From UBA9865 sp035647835 (GTDB taxonomy: Bacteria > Bacillota > Dethiobacteria > Dethiobacterales > Dethiobacteraceae), in contig DASRMS010000138.1 of the NCBI GenBank assembly GCA_035647835.1, positions 1 through 22,819 on the forward strand: 22,819 nt of DNA. Reading direction: 5' to 3'. This document shows, piece by piece, positions 16,519 to 22,819 of the stretch. The notes beneath the pieces were generated by a model. That model saw nothing but the letters and a program-made list of their open reading frames with translations, was not told the origin of the DNA and did not search any database. Position numbers and translations under genes: made by a program. Within the stretch, counting starts at the first letter, position 1. Every line of letters starts with the position of its first letter.

Positions 16519-17069
16519 TCCTTAGCCGCCTCCTCCTGCTTTTCAAGTTGCTTACGAAAAGTAGCAAGCTCCTCTGTTAGCTTGGGAAAGAAGATTTTCG
16601 TTAAGATTGCTGCCAGCAGAGGAAAAGTGAAAGTAATGCCATAGCGAATAGCCATAACCTTCGTACCTAGGAAAGCTGCTTCCTGCGGGAGGCGCGCCAG
16701 ATCTAAAAGACTTTTACCAACTACCAGCGCCATAATGGTTGCCGCATCAGCGCCGGTTCCCATAAAGGATGAAATTAGGGGATAAACAACGTAGGGACCG
16801 CCTGGCAATAAACCTCCACCCAAAGAACCCAGCAGCATACCTTTAACACCAGCGCTTTTGCCTAAGATAGTAGTGATTTTATCGCGGTTTACTAAAACCT
16901 GAACCAAGCCATTCAGCGCAAAGGCTGCCACCAGCATTGGCAAGACACTCCACATCATGCGCACACCAATCAAAAAACCTGCGCCAACTAAAGCAGTGCC
17001 TCCTTGCAGGTAGGCAAGCATGGATAAAACGACCACAGCTGCCGACATGACGATAATGGTTTTTTTCAA
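16515..17069 (-). CDS. Half-size permease, ArsP/YraQ-type, first of a pair
   Basis: 184-residue membrane protein with about five hydrophobic segments (about 5-20, 25-37, 41-60, 80-100, 145-160) and a short charged C-terminal tail (EELATFRKQLEKQEEAAKE). The central motif GGGLLPGGPYVVYPLISS (84-101) corresponds to the core signature of ArsP/DUF318 permeases, but the cysteine pair seen in many members (PxCSCxxxP type) is replaced by GGPY. Start is TTG at 17069, after AAGGG about 5 nt upstream. It is the first gene of a two-gene unit and overlaps its partner by 4 nt. Confidence 0.8.
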   Translation of the reverse strand: MKKTIIVMSAAVVVLSMLAYLQGGTALVGAGFLIGVRMMWSVLPMLVAAFALNGLVQVLVNRDKITTILGKSAGVKGMLLGSLGGGLLPGGPYVVYPLISSFMGTGADAATIMALVVGKSLLDLARLPQEAAFLGTKVMAIRYGITFTFPLLAAILTKIFFPKLTEELATFRKQLEKQEEAAKE

Positions 17070-17102
17070 ACTATCCCTTCTTTCTTTGACTCCTCTACCT
17101 TT

Positions 17103-17131
17103 AAACTAACAAAGATTATCTGAATAGTCAA
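17103..17131 (-). promoter_or_regulatory. Weak candidate promoter for the permease pair
   Basis: TTGACT (minus strand, 17131-17126) and TAGTTT (17108-17103) are 17 nt apart. The -35 is good, the -10 poor. The TTG start lies about 35 nt downstream. Confidence 0.3.
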
Positions 17132-17239
17132 ACATTTAGTAGCTAAATTTCTGGCTGCTGCTTTCCGAAAGCAAAATCTCCAGCAGGAGATCGGCTAGAC
17201 AATGTCAAAATGTAACTCTACCAGACGAGGAGTGATACG

Positions 17240-17806
17240 ATGTTACAGCATAAAGTTAAGCTGGCTTTACTAATGCTCGCCTTGCTGCTGCTTACCGCAT
17301 GCGGCCCGCCGAACCCTGAGTTAACGGTACAAGACTATTGGCAGGCAGTTGTTAATGGTAATGCTGCTGAAGCAGCCGCATATATTCAACCCAACGAAGC
17401 TACAGAAAGTTGGCTTAAAAAGCTATGGCCTGATAATAGTGCTGAGTTTGTTGATGATGCCAAGACCGCCTTGTTTTTGCAGCGAATTACTATTACCCCC
17501 ACTAGCCACGAAATTAATGGCAGCCAAGCTACTGTCAACGTTACGGTAACCTGGCCGCAGCTAGATAACTTTCTGGGCAATTTCATGACTGAAGCGTTAA
17601 GTGAAGTCTTTTCTTTAGCTCTTAGTCATGCTGCAGAAAACGAAATTGACGCCGCACTTGAAACTATTTTCACGGCAGTTTTAGTCGACACACCTGATAC
17701 ACATACTGAACACGTTGTGAAGCTAGTTTTAGAAGAAGGAAAATGGAAATTAACCTCTTCACCATTACCCGATCCCGCGGTACTTTTTAATTTACAAGCT
17801 AAGTAG
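17240..17806 (+). CDS. Small lipoprotein with NTF2-like/DUF4878-type body
   Basis: 188 residues. Signal peptide with lipobox LLTAC; Cys21 would be lipidated. The body begins with TVQDYWQAVVNGNAAEAAAYI, a pattern typical of NTF2-like or DUF4878-type lipoproteins, where a helix is followed by a curved sheet; the C-terminal EHVVKLVLEEGKWKLT strand pair fits that fold. No catalytic residues are recognisable, so a binding or accessory role at the outer face of the membrane is likely. GAGGAG lies about 8 nt before the ATG. The gene is monocistronic, with a small inverted repeat (ATCTCC AGCA GGAGAT, near 17177-17192) upstream. Confidence 0.85.
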   Translation: MLQHKVKLALLMLALLLLTACGPPNPELTVQDYWQAVVNGNAAEAAAYIQPNEATESWLKKLWPDNSAEFVDDAKTALFLQRITITPTSHEINGSQATVNVTVTWPQLDNFLGNFMTEALSEVFSLALSHAAENEIDAALETIFTAVLVDTPDTHTEHVVKLVLEEGKWKLTSSPLPDPAVLFNLQAK

Positions 17807-17822
17807 TGACCCACAGAATTTA

Positions 17823-17854
17823 AAACTCGCTCCCACGAGAGAGCGAGTTTTTTT
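17823..17854. terminator. Bidirectional terminator between the lipoprotein and SNF2 genes
   Basis: A 9-10-bp stem (AACTCGCTC with GAGCGAGTT) and an 8-nt loop are followed by TTTTT on the plus strand, 16 nt after the lipoprotein stop. On the minus strand the stem is followed by TTTTAAATT, so it can also end the SNF2 transcript, whose stop is at 17869. Confidence 0.88.
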
Positions 17855-17868
17855 GTGCCCCAAAAAAG

Positions 17869-20800
17869 TTATCTTTCAATGTCCTGGAAGGTAAAGATTT
17901 CTCGCAGCTGTTCGTTGGTCATTTCTGTAAGCCAGGTTTCGCCAGCCGAAACGGTCATTTCTGCCAGTTGCTTTTTAGCTGTTAACATTGCATCGATCTT
18001 TTCTTCTAAAGTACCCAAGCTGATAAACCTGTGTACAGTAACGTTTTTATCCTGCCCGATCCGGTAGGCTCGATCGGTAGCCTGATCTTCTACAGCTGGG
18101 TTCCACCATAAGTCGTAATGCAAAACATGTGTTGCTTCGGTCAGATTTAGACCTGTTCCACCTGCTTTTAAGGATACCACCAGTAAGGGACAGCCATCTT
18201 TTTGTTGGAAAGCATCAATATAACGTTGGCGTGTTTTTCTTTGCAAACCCCCATGAAAAAAGGAAACGGTCAGGCCTATTTCTTCTCTAATCATTTGTAC
18301 CAGCAGTTCTCCCATGGCACGATATTGCGTAAAAATCAAGGCCTTCTCTCCATCTGCAATAATTTGCTGCAGCAGTGAAATAGCCAACTCCGCCTTACCA
18401 GATTCTGCAGAACTCACTACACCTTTACGGGCAAAATGGACTGGGTGGTTGCAAATCTGCTTTAACCAAGTCATTAAACGTAAAATCCGCCCTCTTCTGG
18501 TCATCCCAGAGCTGTCAGCAATCTCTGCTATCTCTTGCTGCAGCACCTCTTGATAAAGGGCTGTTTGTGCTGGGGTTAAACGGCAAAACTCATTTTTAAT
18601 AATTTTATCTGGTAAGTCAGTAATCACGGACCGGTCAGTTTTCATGCGCCGCAAAACAAACGGCGACGTTGCTTTGCGCAACAGGGCTGCTCGTGTCTGG
18701 TCACGGTATTTTTCAATGGGGACAGCAAAGGAACGCGCAAAGTTTAACCGGGAACCTAAAAATCCTGGCAGCATAAAATCAAAAATACTCCACAGTTCAT
18801 CAAGCCGGTTCTCTACCGGCGTACCACTCATAGCGACAAACCCGGCCGCAGTTAATTGCTTGAGTGCTTGAGCCTGACCACTATCGGCATTTTTGATATT
18901 CTGTGCTTCATCAATGACTAACAAACTCCAACGAATACGAGCAAAATCTGCACAATCATTACGCACAACCCCGTAGGTAGTAAGAATGAGGTCCGCTTTT
19001 GTTGTTTCTAACTGCCGGTCTGGACCATGACAAATGGCGATACGTAGTTGCGGGGCAAAACGAGCACATTCTTTTTCCCAGTTTCCTAAAAGTGTGGTAG
19101 GACAAACCACTAGCGCCGGTGGTCTAAGTTTAGCGTCCTCCTTTAGTTTAAGCAGGAGAGTAATCACTTGCACAGTTTTGCCCAAACCCATATCATCAGC
19201 TAGACAGCTGCCGAGCCCACGCTCCCAGTTGCTATATAACCAACGGAAACCCCGTTCTTGGTAGGGACGTAATATTCCCTGCAAGCCAGTGGGCGTTGAG
19301 ATTTCACGGACAGAGTGGATTTCTGCCATTATACTTTGTAATGTTTCATCCATGGCAAAAAGAGCTCCATCTGTCTCTCCCGTTAAGCCGGCTCGTAATA
19401 CTTGCCCACTGCTTAATTTCGGCGCCGGCTTTTGTAATTGTGCTAACAAACGTGTCACTTCTGCCGGCTCTAAAAGCAGGTATTGATCCCGGTAACGCAC
19501 AACCCCTTCAGCACTTGTTGCTAAAGAGAGAAATTCGTCTTTACTTAAACGCATTTCATCGAGGGCAACCTCCCAGGAGAAATCAAGTATTTCATTTAGC
19601 GACAGGTAGGAGACGGCATGTGTTGTGGTTTTGGCGGCTAAGACCAACTTGGATGCGACCACAGAACGAATTTCTTTCGGCAGCAAAATGGGGATGCCCA
19701 ACATCGCTAAAATATTTTGTCCTGCGCTTAAAAATTGCACTAAGGTTGGGCCGCTCAATAGCAGCGGGCTACCTTTTTGTGCTAAGAGTTCTTTTAACTC
19801 CGGCGCATATTCAGCAGCAACTGCTACCTGTTTAGCTACCTGTGCCAAGACTTCCCCACTACTAGCATTAAATACAGCTCTTTTTTCATACAAATCCGCT
19901 AGCGGCACTATTGCCGATAAAGATTGATGACGATCTTCCACTTCTAAATAAACGCGGAATTTTTTCTGCCTGCCAACTGGCACTTCTACTCTTACCACAG
20001 GAATAAAACGGCCTGCGGCTACTGATAAAGGAGTTAACCAAGCGGCTACAGACTGACCTGTTTGTCTTTCCTCAAATCGTTGTGGCAGATAAACGTCTGT
20101 CCCAAAAAATACCCACGACAGCTTATCCCAAGCAGGTAATTCATCAACATCCTGCACTAAACAGGCAAAATATAAAGCCAAGACTTCTTCTGCGGCCAAC
20201 TGGCCGCTTAACACCGAATGATCGCATCCCCGGTACCCTAAAGTAGGTGGCAGCATTAATGCCAACTGCTCCACTACCGCCTGTACCTCGAGATCTTCTG
20301 TACGCGGCCGATAGCGTACAATAAAACGACCTTCCTTGGAAGCGACAACCTCAGGGACAAATAGTGATGTTTGCACTAAAACTAAGGCCACCGAGGCAGC
20401 TGCACTTAAAAATACTACTTCTGAGGAACCCTCTAGTAACAATGGTGATTGTAAAAATAGCCATAATAAATATTTTAGGGAAATTATTCGACCCTTTATC
20501 CTTTTTAAAACTAACTTTCCCTCCTCTAGCATGGGCACAGTGCGATTTGTACTAGCACCATTTGTTAGTTTATGGCCACTATTATAAATTACCGCAGTAA
20601 TCTGCTCTAAAGGATGGGCAAACTGCTCCTGATTCCATAACAGGCGCACAAAGGCCTCCTGTGGTATCAGCGAGTCTTTTGGTATCTCTACCTTATCAAT
20701 ATACTGTGCTAAACCTTGGTAAGCCTGGTAAAGGATGCTTTTAAAATTCCCCTCACCATAGAATACTGGCTCCTCCTGCAAAAGTGTAAATAAGGTTGCC

Positions 20801-21429
20801 GCTGCATTTTTACGACTGGCAAGTTCAGCCACAGAAAACTCGGCTGGTACTTTAGTAGACCATGTTGCTTCACTTAAAGGAATGAATGCTTTAGCTTGAC
20901 TTTCACTATTAGTGAAGCCAGCCATCTTCAGCAAGTCCCTGCGTTTGAGGCCGCGCAGTTCAAATAAAACGAAGGGATCTTTATCAATTTCATTAGCCAA
21001 AATATAGAAGACAGCGGCCACATGCTTACAGGGATTAGCCCCATCGGGACACGAACATGCTGCTTTTATTTGCTGCCACTCCCCTGGGAAAAGACTTAGC
21101 CCAGCTGCTGTTAAGAGGGCAGGTAAGTCTTCAGGTAGTTTACCCGCGGACAATTCAGCCGTAAGCAGCGCATCTTTACTTAAAATATCTGCCAGTTTAG
21201 TCACATCTGCAGAGCTAAATGGTTTTAGGTGCAAAGTAATTTTATATGGTATATAACGGCGCCCTCGAACACGCGCCTGTACTAAACCGTCATTAACCTC
21301 AATTTTAGTAACAGCACCGTCAGCAGCATACTTTCTGCCTCGTGGTAGACGGTTACGATAATCAATTTCAGTTAGGGCCTCAAGCCAAGCCCGGGACCAC
21401 CATGTTTTACCAAAAATATTTCTTGCCAT
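17869..21429 (-). CDS. SWIM zinc-finger SNF2/HepA-type helicase
   Basis: 1186-residue DNA-stimulated ATPase of the SNF2 superfamily. Numbered from M21429: a SWIM zinc finger with Cys125, Cys127, Cys134 and His136 (CSCPDGANPCKH). A region of about 550 residues (about 160-700) has no motif I recognise. The ATPase then follows: Walker A DMGLGKT (746-752), DEAQ box (840-843), SGTPVENRLDELWS (868-881), HelC motifs FHGGLQRKTRQ and SLKAGGTGLNLTEA, and the arginine finger region DQATDRAYRIGQ. Proteins of this kind remodel protein-DNA or RNA polymerase complexes; the exact role is unknown. Start choice: a TTG at 21444 would add 5 residues but lies inside GGAGGAG, which is 6 nt before the ATG at 21429. 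It is a single gene with its own candidate promoter. Confidence 0.93.
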   Translation of the reverse strand: MARNIFGKTWWSRAWLEALTEIDYRNRLPRGRKYAADGAVTKIEVNDGLVQARVRGRRYIPYKITLHLKPFSSADVTKLADILSKDALLTAELSAGKLPEDLPALLTAAGLSLFPGEWQQIKAACSCPDGANPCKHVAAVFYILANEIDKDPFVLFELRGLKRRDLLKMAGFTNSESQAKAFIPLSEATWSTKVPAEFSVAELASRKNAAATLFTLLQEEPVFYGEGNFKSILYQAYQGLAQYIDKVEIPKDSLIPQEAFVRLLWNQEQFAHPLEQITAVIYNSGHKLTNGASTNRTVPMLEEGKLVLKRIKGRIISLKYLLWLFLQSPLLLEGSSEVVFLSAAASVALVLVQTSLFVPEVVASKEGRFIVRYRPRTEDLEVQAVVEQLALMLPPTLGYRGCDHSVLSGQLAAEEVLALYFACLVQDVDELPAWDKLSWVFFGTDVYLPQRFEERQTGQSVAAWLTPLSVAAGRFIPVVRVEVPVGRQKKFRVYLEVEDRHQSLSAIVPLADLYEKRAVFNASSGEVLAQVAKQVAVAAEYAPELKELLAQKGSPLLLSGPTLVQFLSAGQNILAMLGIPILLPKEIRSVVASKLVLAAKTTTHAVSYLSLNEILDFSWEVALDEMRLSKDEFLSLATSAEGVVRYRDQYLLLEPAEVTRLLAQLQKPAPKLSSGQVLRAGLTGETDGALFAMDETLQSIMAEIHSVREISTPTGLQGILRPYQERGFRWLYSNWERGLGSCLADDMGLGKTVQVITLLLKLKEDAKLRPPALVVCPTTLLGNWEKECARFAPQLRIAICHGPDRQLETTKADLILTTYGVVRNDCADFARIRWSLLVIDEAQNIKNADSGQAQALKQLTAAGFVAMSGTPVENRLDELWSIFDFMLPGFLGSRLNFARSFAVPIEKYRDQTRAALLRKATSPFVLRRMKTDRSVITDLPDKIIKNEFCRLTPAQTALYQEVLQQEIAEIADSSGMTRRGRILRLMTWLKQICNHPVHFARKGVVSSAESGKAELAISLLQQIIADGEKALIFTQYRAMGELLVQMIREEIGLTVSFFHGGLQRKTRQRYIDAFQQKDGCPLLVVSLKAGGTGLNLTEATHVLHYDLWWNPAVEDQATDRAYRIGQDKNVTVHRFISLGTLEEKIDAMLTAKKQLAEMTVSAGETWLTEMTNEQLREIFTFQDIER

Positions 21430-21491
21430 CTCCGACTCCTCCAACCCAGCAGCAAATACTGCCTCCCGCTCACTTTCGTATCTAACTGCTA

Positions 21492-21521
21492 ATTATATCA
21501 TATACCCTGCACTTTACCCAA
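21492..21521 (-). promoter_or_regulatory. Candidate promoter of the SNF2 gene
   Basis: A perfect -10 TATAAT (minus strand, 21497-21492) has TTGGGT 18 nt upstream (21521-21516), which matches the -35 only in TTG. The ATG is 62 nt downstream. Confidence 0.5.
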
Positions 21522-21532
21522 TTTACACAGAC

Positions 21533-21557
21533 AAAAATAGGAATGGTCACCCATTCC
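21533..21557 (-). terminator. Second, tandem terminator after degV
   Basis: A 7-bp stem (GGAATGG with CCATTCC) and a 4-nt loop are followed on the minus strand by TATTTTTGT. It lies just downstream of the first terminator and just upstream of the SNF2 promoter, so it would insulate that promoter. Confidence 0.65.
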
Positions 21558-21579
21558 CTGCAGCACAGCTAACTATTCG

Positions 21580-21614
21580 TTTTTAAAAATCGCCAACGCA
21601 GAGCATTGGCGATT
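21580..21614 (-). terminator. Rho-independent terminator of degV
   Basis: A perfect 9-bp stem (AATCGCCAA with TTGGCGATT) and a 9-nt loop begin 4 nt after the degV stop codon. On the minus strand it is followed by a run of T residues, then AAAAACG. Confidence 0.85.
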
Positions 21615-21618
21615 GTAA

Positions 21619-22476
21619 TTACGGTTTGCTGTTAAGAAAGAAAAGTGCTAAAGTCCCCGGGCCGGCATGGGCACCGATCACACAACCAATCGGGTTAATA
21701 ATAATATCAGTGCAGCCATAGGCTTCTTGAATTAGTTTTTTTAATTTAGCTGCATTTTCCAGATCATCACCATGACTAATGCCAATGGTTTGAGTGTCTA
21801 AATCAACACCTTTTTCACCAATCAGCTCTACCAGGCGGCGAAAGACTTTATTTTTGCCGCGTAACTTTTCCAAAGGAACGAGTTTACCTTCAGCAACTTG
21901 TAGGACTGGCTTGATGTTCAAAATCCCGCCAACTAGTGCTGTAGCACGACTAACTCTGCCCCCACGATAAAGATACTCTAAATTATCCACGGTAAAGATA
22001 TGCTCCATATGTTTGGCGTAAAACTCCACGCTTGCTAAAATTTCAGGTATTGACTTACCTTCCTTAGCTAATTGAGCTGCTTTAGATGCAACTAAACCCT
22101 GCCCCAGCGAAACGCATTTTGTATCCACGGTGTGCACTGTAAAATCAGGGTATGTTTTTTGGATTTCCTTCTGTGCTAATACTGCTGACTGATAAGTAGA
22201 AGACAATTCTGAACTAAGACCAACATAAATACAACTATCCCCGCGTGCTGCGTAAAGCTTAAAATACTCCAGGAATGTAGCCGGATCAACTTGAGAAGTT
22301 TTAAATACTTTCCCCTGGCGCATCGCGTTCAGCATTTGCGGCGACAGCAAATCCTTACCATCAAGATATTCCTCTCCGTCACCGTAAATATGCAGGGGCG
22401 CTATGTCTATGCCATACTCCTCAATGATGCTTAAAGGTAAATCTGCGGCACTATCTGTTAGTATCTGAATTGCCAT
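21619..22476 (-). CDS. DegV family fatty-acid-binding protein
   Basis: 285-residue cytoplasmic protein of the DegV/FakB family, which binds one fatty acid and, with a FakA-type kinase, feeds exogenous fatty acids into phospholipid synthesis. Visible hallmarks: ILTDSAADLP at the N-terminus (Ser9), FKTSQVDPATF near 58-68, GLSSELSSTYQSA near 84-96, NLEYLYRGGRVSRATALVGGILNIKP in the middle, and a C-terminal GCVIGAHAGPGTLALFF. Length is typical. GGGGGTGAC lies about 5 nt before the ATG. No fakA-like kinase gene is in the window, so the partner must be elsewhere. Confidence 0.93.
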   Translation of the reverse strand: MAIQILTDSAADLPLSIIEEYGIDIAPLHIYGDGEEYLDGKDLLSPQMLNAMRQGKVFKTSQVDPATFLEYFKLYAARGDSCIYVGLSSELSSTYQSAVLAQKEIQKTYPDFTVHTVDTKCVSLGQGLVASKAAQLAKEGKSIPEILASVEFYAKHMEHIFTVDNLEYLYRGGRVSRATALVGGILNIKPVLQVAEGKLVPLEKLRGKNKVFRRLVELIGEKGVDLDTQTIGISHGDDLENAAKLKKLIQEAYGCTDIIINPIGCVIGAHAGPGTLALFFLNSKP

Positions 22477-22509
22477 TACGTCACCCCCTTACCATGAAGA
22501 CTTGTTTTA

Positions 22510-22538
22510 ATTATATGCTACTTTTACTGATTTTTGTA
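22510..22538 (-). promoter_or_regulatory. Candidate promoter of degV
   Basis: A perfect TATAAT (minus strand, 22515-22510) lies 33 nt before the degV ATG. The sequence 17 nt upstream (TACAAA) is a poor -35. Confidence 0.4.
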
Positions 22539-22628
22539 CCCCTAAGTGCCGTTAAAATGATTACCTCAACAACAAAGACGCACTTCAACCCCACCTTCCT
22601 TTTCATTTATTAAGAAGCTGGAACAAGA

Positions 22629-22656
22629 AAGGCTGCTTCGAATTCGAAGCAGCCTT
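22629..22656 (-). terminator. Terminator of the gene at the right edge
   Basis: A perfect 12-bp stem (AAGGCTGCTTCG with CGAAGCAGCCTT) and an AATT loop lie 31 nt after the stop codon at 22688. The minus-strand tail TCTTGTTCC is only partly T-rich, but the arms end in TT. Confidence 0.75.
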
Positions 22657-22687
22657 GATCCTTTGAAGCATTTATGATCTCTTTACT

Positions 22688-22819
22688 TTACATGCGGCTA
22701 CGATCTATGAGGTTGGTATATTTTTCATAGGCTGCACGCATTAATGGCTCAACACGCGCATCTACTGGCGGGTATTCCTTCTTAAAGTCGTCAAAGCTGA
22801 TTATATATTTAGAATTAAA
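22688..22819 (-). CDS. C-terminal end of an unidentified protein (partial)
   Basis: The last 43 codons and a TAA stop of a gene that continues past the window edge. The visible peptide is polar and helical (FDDFKKEYPPVDARVEPLMRAAYEKYTNL), ends DRSRM, and has no motif I can name. Evidence that it is real: it stays open to the window edge, reads like a protein, and is followed by a strong hairpin terminator on the same strand. Confidence 0.6.
   Translation of the reverse strand, partial: FNSKYIISFDDFKKEYPPVDARVEPLMRAAYEKYTNLIDRSRM

Noticed and set aside
19296..19835. Plus-strand open frame of 179 codons inside the SNF2 gene
   Set aside because: It lies wholly antisense to a conserved protein, has no clear ribosome site, and its product has skewed composition without a recognisable domain.
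21430..21444. TTG at 21444 as the start of the SNF2 protein
   Set aside because: That codon overlaps the GGAGGAG ribosome site that serves the ATG at 21429.
1..22819. Defence island, prophage, insertion sequence or CRISPR content
   Set aside because: I see no cas, restriction, toxin-antitoxin, transposase, integrase or phage structural gene, and no regularly spaced repeats. The nuclease, RecQ and SNF2 genes fit chromosomal housekeeping.

Overview
The window looks like chromosomal DNA of a low-to-medium GC member of the Bacillota, probably of the Clostridia grade. The evidence is strong AGGAGG-type ribosome binding sites, frequent TTG and GTG starts, rho-independent hairpin terminators between units, and a gene set typical of that phylum (DegV, BusR/OpuC, YhaO/YhaN-like nuclease pair, LemA, Ser/His-type lipoproteins). 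I cannot name the genus. I see no rRNA, tRNA, CRISPR array, transposase, integrase or phage gene.

Layout. 25-2073 (-): hybrid sensor kinase (GAF-PAS-HisKA-HATPase-receiver). 2294-7667 (-): a DNA-repair group transcribed in the order SbcD/YhaO-like exonuclease, SbcC/YhaN-like ATPase without a zinc hook, RecQ helicase; the first two overlap by 4 nt and recQ follows after 80 nt. A 341-nt gap (7668-8008) holds a long near-perfect hairpin and a terminator. 8009-8617 (-): unrecognised acidic protein. 8802-11325 (+): busR-opuCA-opuCB, a compatible-solute ABC importer with a c-di-AMP-type regulator, closed by a terminator. 11542-12900 (+): lipoprotein with an NTF2-like/DUF3887 part and an alpha/beta hydrolase. 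12901-13442: a gap of about 540 nt with a possible small gene on the minus strand. 13443-15908 (+): lemA and a DUF2207 membrane protein with a glycine-rich tail. 16018-17069 (-): two overlapping half-size permeases. 17240-17806 (+): small lipoprotein. 17869-21429 (-): SWIM-SNF2 helicase. 21619-22476 (-): DegV fatty-acid-binding protein. 22688-22819 (-): 3' end of a gene running off the window.

How the genes work together. The nuclease, ATPase and RecQ probably act together at DNA ends or structured DNA. BusR, OpuCA and OpuCB form an osmotic-stress unit in which both the repressor (RCK_C domain) and the ATPase (CBS pair) carry domains known in relatives to bind c-di-AMP, but no substrate-binding protein is encoded beside them. 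LemA plus DUF2207 is a common membrane pair of unclear role. The two half-permeases probably make one heteromeric channel. Nothing in the window is clearly a new defence or mobile system. The least explained items are the hairpin at 7735-7796, the possible small gene at 12975-13163 and the large middle part of the SNF2 protein.
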